DNA of 64,000 nt from Lycocorax pyrrhopterus obiensis (Eukaryota > Chordata > Aves > Passeriformes > Paradisaeidae), in the NCBI GenBank assembly GCA_014706295.1, contig JACSVZ010000025.1, positions 372,001 through 436,000 on the forward strand. The letters run 5' to 3'. This document shows positions 38,901 to 47,697 of this stretch, one piece after another (positions within the stretch are counted from its first letter, which is position 1; each line of letters opens with the position of its first letter). The position numbers and the translations under genes were made by a program. The notes below the pieces were generated by a model. That model had not been told where the DNA came from and ran no database searches. It saw only the letters and a list, made by a program, of their open reading frames with translations.

Positions 38901-41900
38901 CATTCCAAACCTCATGTATCACCCTTTACAGTCCTGTCTTTACAGCCCTGTCACCAGTACGGGATGAACTCTAGGAAGAGATCTTACTTTCACAGTGTTT
39001 TCCTGCTGTTGTTGTTGTTTCTTGAAGGGAAGGTGGAAGAGGAGCCTTGTGTGAGGCAGTTGTAAGGTGAGTCACGTCTGTATAAATAGAAGTGCTGAGC
39101 GCATCGGATAAGCTGCAGCAGAAATGCTTCAGAGGCAGGAGAGCTGCCTTGGTGAAATGATCACAGAATTGTAAAGCCTGTTCTTTCAGGCTGCTGCTAT
39201 GGGGACCTGCACGTTAGTTTTTCCGCCTTCCCCCATCCCCCTTCAAGTGCAGGTTCATTTAACATTGTAATTAATGCATTGTAGACCCCTGAAGTTTAAG
39301 CAGAGACCACAAGAGGTGGGGATGGTTGCAGCAGAGCTAGGGGTGCTGCACAGGGACTGTGCTGTGCCAGGAGGGAAAGGGTGTCCTGGCCTCTCAGAAC
39401 TGATGCAGGGATTGTCACCTCATTTACCCCTGTGCCGTCACTCAGGATGGGTTTGGAAGCCCGTGGTGTTATTTCTCCAGTTTCCAGTGATTTGCAGAGT
39501 AGAGTAGGACAGTCCTTGACTTCCTTGGCAGCGCTGTCTGCAGAAGAGACACCTGGCAGTGTTTGGGCCCCTTCACTCAGGGTTATTTGAGCACACAGGA
39601 CCTCTCCTCTGCAATTCAGGATACTGGGAACAGCTCAGCAAATCCATCTTCAGAAGCCTCAATTTGGTCTCTTCCAGACCACTGGAAGCCTCAAGTTGTC
39701 ACTGTGAAACCGAGTTTGCCCAAGAAATCGGATGCAGACTGTTCTACATGCAGAGTGTCTGATCTCTCTACCTGATCCCACTGTGCTGTTGAGCAGGTGA
39801 AATCCCATGGTGATGGAATCTATTCTTGATGTAATTCCCAAGTTTCTGTGTTCTTGTTTAATTTGTCACTCAGTCTTTATTTCAGTCATCTTGGATGTAC
39901 ACTGGCATAAAGCAGGCTGGTTCTTATGGAAAAGGAAGATTCAGGACAGTGCAAATCCAGGCAGAGTTGGGTCTTCAGTTACTTCCACAGGACCTGGTGG
40001 TGCCTGTGCAGTTCCTTCTCTCCAAGGCTTCACTTGCTCCAGGCCAGCTGCCTCCACGTGATCTGTCAAGGTTTGTTATCAGCCATTCATCCTCGATCAC
40101 TGGGAAAATTGATTGGGGTGTTGTGAGCAACTGAGGGTTCCGAAAATCCCCCTCCTGCACGGAACTGCACTTCACGGACTTTAAAAATAAACTGGGACAG
40201 TCTGACAGGTACCTGCTTGTTCAGGAAGTCACACATGGAGAATTTAACTCAATCCACCCAAAGTGAATTGGGCAGGAGTCCAGAAGTTCAGTCCCAGCCC
40301 ATGTGTCCCACCAGCACTTCCCAGGAATGCCGTGGCCGGGTGTGTGCTTTGGCGCTGCACTGAATGCATTTCAGCTCCAGGATGGCCTTCGTCCCCATCT
40401 CCTCTCCCTCCACACCTCACACCAGGCTGGGTGCATTGCTAACAGCTCTTGAAGAGCCTGTTTGCCTCAATAGTCTGATCAAGGAGGAACAGAGAGATTC
40501 TTTCTCTTTACTCTTTCAACAAAAAAGAGGAGCCTGTCTCACTGTTTATTGCTGGGTTCCCTTTGTTTTTTTAACTAGGCCAGCACTAAAAATGGAAGTG
40601 AAGATCCCAGAAATTTCTTTTGATTAGCTGCAAGTTTGAAGAACGATGTGCAAGGGAGAAGGTGGAGGAACACAGGCTACTGAGGATGCTGGAAAACACT
40701 GAAATAATCCGTTTGGGTCCTCAGATGCCACATAAAGCAGGAACTTGTGACTCCAAATAAGAAAACAAAATTAGTCTCTCAGTAATACGGGCTTTTTTTT
40801 ATTACTTTATTGGATTTTTCTTTTTTTCTTGGCTTATATTAAACTGGCATTTCAAGCCTCTGTTGGAATATATTGCTTAATTTCATCAGCCTTTCTGTAA
40901 AGAAGCACTGGGAGAAGAGCAATGTTTTCTCCTTTTTGCAAGCTGTAGTTTATTTTTTTTCCTCTTCCTTTTTCCTCTGTTTTCTTTTTCCTGTATGATA
41001 TTCAACAATGACAAAAACATATGGAATCTTACAGAAACTTACTTTGAAAATTTGGATCATTTTTTTAAAGATTCCTAATTACATGCATTGTGTAAATGAA
41101 GATTGAGAAATTTTTAAGGAGATGGTTGCTGGCTTAAATATTCAATAGGATTATTTATCTAATTGTTATTAATTATTATTATTTTATTGTTATTATTACT
41201 ATTATTTTTAAACCCCTTGCATCTAGATCAAGTCACGAGAAAGAGCAGCACTAAATATGCGTTTTGCTTTTATTGTTGACAACAGTGAGTTTGGCATGAA
41301 AACAGAGAGGCTGAGTTTATATGGTAGCAATAATTCTGGAGGAGCAGAGCAGGAATTCTATCTATTTGATTGTGACCAGGAATGTGATCCAAAATAATTC
41401 TCCAGAATGTGATTACTTGTAGTACTCTCATATATAGCCCACCTTAAAGGGCTATATTAAGTACTGCATCACTTGACAGGAAATCCCTAAAGGTTTTTGT
41501 TTGAGATCTGTGGCTAAATCAGTGCTTATTGTGTCCCATGCCCAGGAATGCAGTCACAGCAAGGATAACGTTTGCATTAGTCTGCTTTAAAAGCTTTAGT
41601 TTAGATAAAAGGGAAATCCTGTGCCAGTAGATGGGCTGTGTGACAGGACTGAAGGCAGACAAGGCTGATGCACCACATTGGCTCATGTACACAGCACTTT
41701 GTGCTCTTCTTTGTGCATCTTCCCGAGGGAAAACACTGCCTGGCACAACTCGGGTGATCCAGGATTCTGTGCCAGCCCCGAGGCTGCGGCTCCTTCCCTG
41801 GAGCTGGGCTGGGCTCCTGTGCTTTGTCCTGGCAGGCAGAGAGTCCTCAGCTGCACCAGAGTCTGAGCTCAGCTCTGCTACTGCCTTCCAACTGAGAAAA

Positions 41901-42427
41901 CCTCCTTGCAATCTCCAAAGGGGCTCAAACATTACTTTTGCTGCCCCAGAAATGTTCTTGGAGTAGATTTTGTTAGAGACTGGTTATATTGCTGAATGCA
42001 TCAAATCCATCAGTTTGTCTTCTGTGTAGGAACTTAAATCAGGAATATTTGTAGCTATTTTCCTTCTTCACTTGTCTTTCTCCTGGCTGTGATAGTAAAG
42101 TTATGCCAAATTGATCTTCTTTGTAATAAATATTTCTGTGCTTTTTCTGCTTTGGAAGCAATGTTGGGAAATAATTTTGGAATCAGGCACTGGGATGAGA
42201 TTGCTGAGGAACATGGCTTGCTGGTTTCAAACTTTTGCCTAAAAATGCATATGGAAACATTATTTTAGTTAGTGGTTTGCCCAATGGGTCACTTTTAACC
42301 CATCTGACCCTTTCAAAATCCTACTCTAGGCATGAAATATAAGTTCTGTTCCTGTGTGGAACTTCAGATTGTGGCACTTTGTTTGTTTAGAATTAACAGG
42401 GTAACAGGGAGCCGTGGATCTCCATCC
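35981..42427. other. Non-coding stretch, no gene recognised
   Basis: No coding exon or RNA was recognised. It holds an ATT-type microsatellite at 41160-41210. A minus-strand open frame at 41519-41932 (137 codons) overlaps a slightly GC-richer patch at 41740-41900; it carries no motif I can name. Confidence 0.55.
41160..41210. repeat. ATT/TTA-rich microsatellite
   Basis: About 50 bases of imperfect (TTA)n: attattattattttattgtt followed by attattactattattttta. It is a simple sequence repeat with interruptions, indicating age. Confidence 0.85.
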
Positions 42428-42596
42428 CTAGAACTGTTCAGGAATGGTTTGGGTTGGGAGGGCCCTTAAAGCCCATCTCATTCCACCCCTGCCACGGGCA
42501 GGGACGCCTTCCACTATCCCAGGCTGCTCCAAGCCCCGACCAACCTGGCCTTGCACACTTCCAGGGATCCAGGGGCAGCCACAGCTTCCCTGGGAA
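42428..42596 (-). mobile_element. CR1 LINE 3'-end fragment
   Basis: From ggaatggtttgggttgggag the text runs through ggcccttaaagcccatctca, gacgccttccactatcccag, ggctgctccaagcc, to ccagggatccaggggcagcc and cttccctggg. This is the reverse complement of a CR1 3' region, so the element lies on the minus strand. About 170 bp remains; the ATTCTRTG-type terminus is degraded at the left edge. Confidence 0.92.
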
Positions 42597-43704
42597 TAGA
42601 AACACAAAAGGCAGCAATTCTGTAGCTGTAACCCAAGGCTGATGTGTTGGTCACTGTGTACTCTGGGAGAAAGAACTTGCCCCAGAAGTGTCAATGAAGG
42701 AAAAGGCATCTGGATGTGCTGGTTCACAAGGGTGTGGGGTTGCACTTAGGGAACCTGCCTAGTTGCATTTTTCCATAAATTACAGTGTTTCAGCATGCCC
42801 AAACTTTTCTTTCTGCAGTGTCTGCTCCCCATTTAGAGGCAAGCTTTTTCTAATGCTTTTAACTTCCACTATTGTTTGGGTTGCTTGTTTCTTTTTATGT
42901 CTTTATTTTTTTAAATTTATTCTCCTTTTTTCTTTTCTCCCCCTTAATACATCTTCCCCCCCGCCCCCACTCGTTCACGCACAAAGCCACTCCTACTGAA
43001 AATCTCTGTTTCTCGGCCTTTTTTGCGTCTTGTAGGTTACTTTGTCGTGGAGTGGGAGTGAGGGACAGCAAGAAAAAACCTTGGCAATCTTTAGATCTTT
43101 ATTAAAACCACACTTGGTTAAGACTTAATATTTTTAGAAGTGCCTTCCCTGAGCAACTGTCACTTTCAATGCTCACTTCTCTAGTCAGAACAGCATTTTG
43201 AATCCCTTTTGTTTTCATAATCTTCATTTAAATGCAGCCTCTTGAACTCTATGAGTGATAATTGGACACACAATTTACTAGTTCTGGAATGCTGGGTGTT
43301 TGGCACTAACAGAATTGGAATGAAATCAGCTTTGAGTCCTCCTATTTGATCTGGAAAAGATGTGTCTGTGAGCTTTTCTGTAGTGATTTAAAATGATGGG
43401 GATGGTCTTGTTTTTAATTTGCAAATATTGGGCCTTCTTGCAGGTAAGCCCTGTATGTAACCTATATATAAGGTTATATATTGAAAGCAAATCCACAAGC
43501 AAAAGCTGATCATTTGGAGAGCCTGCAGTGAGCATTAGAAGCCTGAGAAATAAATGTGTTCTTTATGTAATGGTGGTGCAATGAGTAGAGTTTAAATTTT
43601 CTTTCTTTTACAAGATCTTGATTTTCTTAAGTTTCTTGAGTGTGTTTAGTTTTTTTTTTCTAATTTGATTTGTAAAATTTTTGTGTGTTTTCCATATAAT
43701 AGGA
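42597..43704. other. Non-coding stretch left of the provirus
   Basis: No gene was recognised. A T-rich segment at 42880-42960 and generic AT-rich sequence lead up to the LTR. The exact LTR boundary and the target-site duplication cannot be set because the 5' LTR is missing. Confidence 0.5.
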
Positions 43705-44337
43705 CACTCTACCGGTTTGGCCAAATTCTAGTAATACATCCCCTGAGAGAAGACCAGGTTACAACCACCCTTCCCCCCACCAGGTTCAGCAAAAAAGGAA
43801 ATTTTTCCTCGAAGGAAAGTGAAAGAGATAAAAACTATTTATTTTAACAAACACACAGGAAAAGGATAATGATGCTAAATAATGGAATGAAATCTCTCGC
43901 TATAGAGAGAAACCTGGGAAGATTTCAGAGTCCTTCTGGAGGTGTGGTCTCTCTCCTCCTCGGAGCTGGGTCGGCGAGGGCCCACCCCCCGGGCCTCGGG
44001 GAGGAAATTCTCCCGATGTGTTCTGATGTTGTTGAAACAGTCCAGAAGAGAAAAAGGGAAAAACCAAAGTCCCAGGAAACAAAGTTCAGCTTTCTGTCTC
44101 ACGCCGGGAAGGAAAAAAAACCATCTGGCTGAAGAAAGCAAGCAGGGTGCTCCTTCCGTGCTACCCACAGCCAGAGAACGCAGAGGAGTGTATCTCTGTG
44201 TCCTTGAGAAACTGCTTTGAAAAGTTCATTTGGTTTTTTTTCTCAAGCTCAGTTTAAAGGCACAGAAAAGGCACAAAATTACTTTTTGGGCATAGAGCAT
44301 GACAGGGGATACACATGATAAGAGTCACCCCAAGACA
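43705..44337 (-). repeat. 3' LTR of the ERV-L-like element
   Basis: On the minus strand the LTR begins TGTCTTGGGGTGACTCTTAT at 44337, immediately after a polypurine tract, as expected for a 3' LTR. It carries an AATAAA polyadenylation signal (plus-strand tttatt at 43838-43843) and a GC-rich patch at 43965-44020. Its length is about 630 bp. The far end should be CA on the minus strand, but with no second LTR to compare it can only be placed near 43700-43720. The LTR may still carry promoter activity in principle; nothing in the sequence shows it. Confidence 0.8.
43838..43843 (-). promoter_or_regulatory. LTR polyadenylation signal AATAAA
   Basis: Plus-strand tttatt reads AATAAA on the minus strand, about 130 bases before the estimated end of the LTR. 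The position fits the retroviral R region. Confidence 0.6.
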
Positions 44338-44353
44338 TTCCACCCCTTATCCC
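44338..44353 (-). other. Polypurine tract (plus-strand DNA primer site)
   Basis: The minus strand reads GGGATAAGGGGTGGAA directly before the TG that starts the LTR. Retroviruses prime second-strand synthesis at such a purine run next to the 3' LTR. One T interrupts it. Confidence 0.8.
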
Positions 44354-44393
44354 ATATCATCAGCTCAATGCCCAAATTAATATATTCTAACTC

Positions 44394-44434
44394 TACACAC
44401 ACACATTAATACATACATATATATACATATATAC
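44394..44434. repeat. CA/TA microsatellite inside the provirus
   Basis: acacacacacatta followed by atacatacatatatatacat and atatac lies in the short non-coding gap between the integrase stop and the polypurine tract. It is an imperfect dinucleotide repeat. Confidence 0.85.
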
Positions 44435-44506
44435 AGCTATGTACAAACAGTGACAGTGACACTCAGCAAGCAGTGGTGTACAGGCATTTCACATTACATG
44501 TGGTTT

Positions 44507-45152
44507 TCACCTGACAATCAGATCTCCCTGCGGTACACAACGTGTTGTTCCATCTCTCTGCATTACCCACCATGTGCAACCAGGTCCCTGAGCAAAGACA
44601 ACCCCACGGACGGGTTTGTCTGTACTCAAGGCAGAATTAACCCAAACAGTCTTTCTTAACAGTCTCTTGGCATGCACTACTGGAACTTTATCTACTGTAT
44701 GCAGGGATTCAGATTGGGCTGGACCAGCCCTATTGGTGGAACCCCGAGTGTTGACTAACCAGGTGGCCTTTGCTAGATGCTGTTCCCAATTTTTGAAAGT
44801 TCCCCCACCTAGGGCCTTCAAGGTGGTTTTCAACAATCCATTGCACCGTTCTACTTTCCCAGCTGCTGGTGCATGGTAAGGGATATGGTACACCCATTCA
44901 ATGCCGTGTTCCCTAGCCCAGGTGTTTATAAGGCTGTTCTTGAAATGAGTCCCATTGTCAGATTCAACTCTCTTGGGGGTACCATGTCTCCAAAGGACTT
45001 GCTTTTCAAGGCCCAGGATGGTGTTTTGGGCAGTAGCATGAGGCACAGGGTAGGTCTCCAGCCATCCAGTGGTGGCTTCTACCATTGTGAGCACGTAGCG
45101 CTTGCCTTGGCGTGTTTGAGGCAGTGTGATGTAATCAATCTGCCAGGCCTCC
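44507..45152 (-). pseudogene. ERV pol: integrase core and C-terminal part
   Basis: This is a retroviral integrase fragment, which in an intact virus inserts the DNA copy into host chromosomes. The catalytic triad is readable: Asp in WQIDYI, Asp in SDNGTHF and Glu in GKVERCNG, with exactly 35 residues between the second Asp and the Glu (D,D-35-E). A tryptophan-containing C-terminal part follows and the frame stops at 44507. An open frame extends upstream to 45226, but residues before about WEAW are out of the retroviral frame; the true continuation is in the frame of the RNase H segment. A one-base frameshift near 45151 separates the two. The triad is intact, but the polyprotein cannot be made. 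Confidence 0.9.
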
Positions 45153-45960
45153 CATACTTGTATTTGGACCATCGCCCACCGTACCATAGAGGTTTCACTT
45201 GCTTGGCCTGCTTGATTGCAGCGCACGTCTCACAAACATGGATCACCTGGGAAATGCTGTTCATGGTTAGATCCACCCCTCGGTCTCGTGCCCACTTATG
45301 GGTGGCATCTCTGCCCTGATGGCCTGAGGCATCATGGGCCCATCGAGCTAAGAACAACTCTCCCTTGTGTTTCCAATCTAAGTCTATCTGTGACACCTCT
45401 ATCTTTGCAGCCTGATCTACCTGTTTGTTGTTTTGGTGTTCCTCATCAGCCCGACTCTTGGGGACATGGGCATCTACATGGCGGACTCTCACGGATAGCT
45501 TCTCTACCCGAGCGGCAATGTCTTTCAACTCATCAGCAGCCCAGATGGGTTTTCCTCTACGCTGCCAATTAGCCTTTTCCCACTTTTCTAGCCATCCCCA
45601 CAGAGCACTGGCTACCATCCATGAATCAGTGTTGAGGCAGAGCTTTGGCCACTTCTCTCTTTCAGCAATGTCCAGGGCCAGCTGAACGGCTTTGAGTTTG
45701 GCAAGTTGGCTCGATCCACCTTCTCCTTCAATAGCTTCTGCAACCCGTCGTGTGGGACTCCATACGGCTGCTTTCCACTTTCGTTTCATCCCTACAATGC
45801 GACAAGAACCATCGGTGAAAAGAGCATAGCATGTGTCTTCTGCTGGCAGTTGGTTGTACGGTGGAGCTTCTTCAGCACGTGTCACTTGTTCTTGTTCATC
45901 CTCGTCACTGAGACCAAAGTTTTCACCTTCGGGCCAATTTGTGATTATTTCCAAATTCCA
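45153..45960 (-). pseudogene. ERV pol: RNase H and integrase zinc-binding part
   Basis: RNase H removes the RNA strand of the RNA/DNA hybrid in retroviral replication. In the open frame that begins at 46071, Asp is seen in FTDGS (residue 87), Asp in NTDSW (149) and Asp in QVDQAA (219). Where the family has the second acidic residue (Glu) there is Lys (residue 125, codon AAA at 45697-45699), so the metal site is broken. The integrase N-terminal zinc-binding motif follows, with His 246, His 251, Cys 280 and Cys 283 (CETC). Codons before about 45960 on the coding strand are out of the retroviral frame: the upstream pol segment reads in another frame (45945-46160) and a frameshift lies between about 45950 and 45975. 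Confidence 0.88.
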
Positions 45961-46208
45961 GGGCGATTCAGTTTTCCGATACGGGCGCGCTGTGTGATGA
46001 GAGCAATCCATTTGCTCCATGTGGCATTGGTGGCGTGGTGGGTAGAGGGAACCTTTGCTTTGAACATCCACCTCAGCACCGGTAGCCGGGGTGCCAGGAG
46101 GAGTTGTGCCTCTGTGCCGATTACTTCTGAGGCGGCTTGGATTCCTTCATAGGCTGCCAAGATTTCCTTCTCTGTTGGGGTGTAGTTGGCTTCAGACCCT
46201 CTGTAGCT
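45961..46208 (-). pseudogene. ERV pol: connection segment after the premature stop
   Basis: This segment reads in the same frame as the reverse transcriptase but lies beyond an in-frame TGA at 46209-46211. It includes PTEKEILAAYEGIQAASEV and LPVLRWMFKAKVPSTHHATN, which fit the tether between reverse transcriptase and RNase H in class III retroviruses. The frame ends in TAA near 45945, just after the frameshift that moves pol into the RNase H frame. Confidence 0.8.
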
Positions 46209-47213
46209 TCAGTTCCAGAATCCCAGTGGTCGACCCCGAGTCTCACCAGGCACTTTCTGCCAAAGGCTCCAGGACAGACCCTTGTTCCCGGCTGCAGAGT
46301 AGAGCACGTTCTTCACCTCAGGTCCTGTCCTGACTGGGCCCAGGGCTACTGCATGAGCAATCTCCTGCTTGATGTGGGCGAAGGCTTGTTGCTGTTCAGG
46401 GCCCCAATGGAAATTGTTGTTCTTGCGGGTAACCAGGTAGAGAGGACTCACAATCTGTCTGTATTCAGAAATATGCATTCTCCAAAAGCCTATGACACCT
46501 AGGAAAGCTTGTGTTTCCTTTTTGTGGGTCGGTGGAGACATCGTGGTGATTTTGTTGACAACCTCGGTAGGAATCTGACGCCGTCCATCTTGCCATTTCA
46601 CTCCCAGGAACTGGATTTCTCGAGCAGGTCCCTTGACTTCGCTCTTCTTGATGGCAAAACCAGCTTCCAGGAGAATCTGGATGATTTCCTCTCCTTTCTC
46701 GAACACTTCTGCTGCTGTGTTCCCCCACACAACGATGTTGTCAATGTACTGCAGATGTTCTGGAGCCTCACCCTTTTCCAGTGCAGTCTGGATCAGTCCA
46801 TGGCAGATGGTGGGACTGTGCTTCCACCCCTGGGGCAGTCGGTTCCAGGTGTACTGCACACCCCTCCAGGTGAAGGCAAACCGAGGCCTGCACTCTGCTG
46901 CCAGAGGAATGGAGAAAAATGCATTAGCAATGTCGATGGTGGCATACCACTTCGCTGCTTTGGACTCCAGCTCGTACTGAAGCTCCAACATGTCTGGCAC
47001 GGCAGCGCTCAGCGGTGGAGTCACTTCATTCAAGGCACGATAGTCCACAGTCAATCTCCGTTCTCCTTCAGATTTGCGCACAGGCCAGATGGGGCTGTTG
47101 AAGGGTGAGTGGGTTTTGCTGAGCACCCCTTGGCTCTCCAAGTCACGGATCATCTTGTGGATGGGAATCACAGCATCTCGAGTTGTCCGGTACTGTTGGC
47201 GAGAAAAAAGATG
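46209..47213 (-). pseudogene. ERV pol: reverse transcriptase
   Basis: Reverse transcriptase copies viral RNA into DNA. The frame is open from about 47240 to a TGA at 46209-46211. Numbered from a GTG at 47171 (arbitrary), visible motifs are LTVDYRALNE (40-49), the first catalytic Asp in TIDIANAFF (Asp 80), RLPQGWKHSPTICHGLI (111-127) and the YxDD-type box at 142-145. That box reads YIDN: the second Asp, which binds catalytic metal, is Asn here (codon AAC at 46737-46739). The thumb region with EIQFLGVKW and TQAFLGVIGFWRMHI follows. Upstream coding up to 47213 (GSNHLFSRQQYRTTRDAV) is in frame. With the mutated active site and early stop this is a non-functional copy. Confidence 0.92.
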
Positions 47214-47330
47214 ATTACTGCCACTGCAGATCTGAGGCCCTTAGCAGAGGCACCAACTCTGGCACCAGCTCTGGTTCACAATCGCAGCCCTTAGGCACGA
47301 AGTTGTCAGAAACATCCAAGTAATCACCTC
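47214..47330 (-). pseudogene. Possible further pol remnant upstream of reverse transcriptase
   Basis: In a different frame from the reverse transcriptase, the minus strand reads VSDNFVPKGCDCEPELVPEL and on to a TAA near 47212. This looks coding-like (acidic, Pro-rich) and could be the stretch between protease and reverse transcriptase, reached by another frameshift near 47215. I cannot confirm it against a family. The other two frames are also partly open, so the exact end of the provirus is uncertain. Confidence 0.4.
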
Positions 47331-47480
47331 GTGTGCTTGAAATCTATCTGGTGCTTCCCAAGATTCATCCCTGAGGAGTTGTTGGCAGTGTTTATTTTCA
47401 CGCTGGAAATACGAACATATTTAACAGTTGTGTAATAGTGCTGATCCTTATAAACAAGTTTCATAATTCCCCCACAGAGG

Positions 47481-47697
47481 GATCACAGAATCCCAGGATC
47501 AGGTTGGATCCAGGTTGGAAAAGCCCTCCCATCGAGTCCAGCCTGTGCCTGATCCCCACCTTGTCACTAGCCCAGAGCACTGAGTGCCACGTCCAGGCCT
47601 TCCTTGGACACCTCCAGGGATGGGGACTCCACACCTCTCTGGGCAGCCCCTTCCAGTGTTTAACAACCCTTTCTGTGAAGAAATGCTTTCACCTCAT
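47481..47697 (-). mobile_element. CR1 LINE 3'-end fragment
   Basis: The plus strand reads gatcacagaatcccaggatc, aggttggatccaggttggaa, then catcgagtccagcctgtgcc, gggatggggactccacacct and caaccctttctgtgaagaaa. This is the complement of a CR1 3' region, so the element lies on the minus strand. It is the longest CR1 piece in the window (about 217 bp) and belongs to a different variant from those at 42.4 and 50.3 kb, judging by the spacing of shared words. It starts about 150 bp past the broken end of the provirus. Confidence 0.92.

Larger units (their letters stand above)
43705..47330 (-). mobile_element. Truncated ERV-L-like endogenous retrovirus
   Basis: This is a retroviral insertion on the minus strand. 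Read in its own direction it has remnants of pol (reverse transcriptase, RNase H, integrase), then a short non-coding stretch, a polypurine tract at 44353-44338 and a 3' LTR from 44337 down to about 43705. Integrase is followed directly by the non-coding stretch, so there is no env. The lack of env and the pol sequence character fit the ERV-L (class III) group abundant in birds. Gag, protease and the 5' LTR are absent: readable pol ends at about 47213, possibly 47330, and a CR1 fragment begins at 47481. Coding lesions make it inactive. The left LTR edge is approximate. Confidence 0.9.

Noticed and set aside
44873..46502. Plus-strand open frames of 118-148 codons across the provirus
   Set aside because: Antisense shadows of the retroviral pol on the minus strand.
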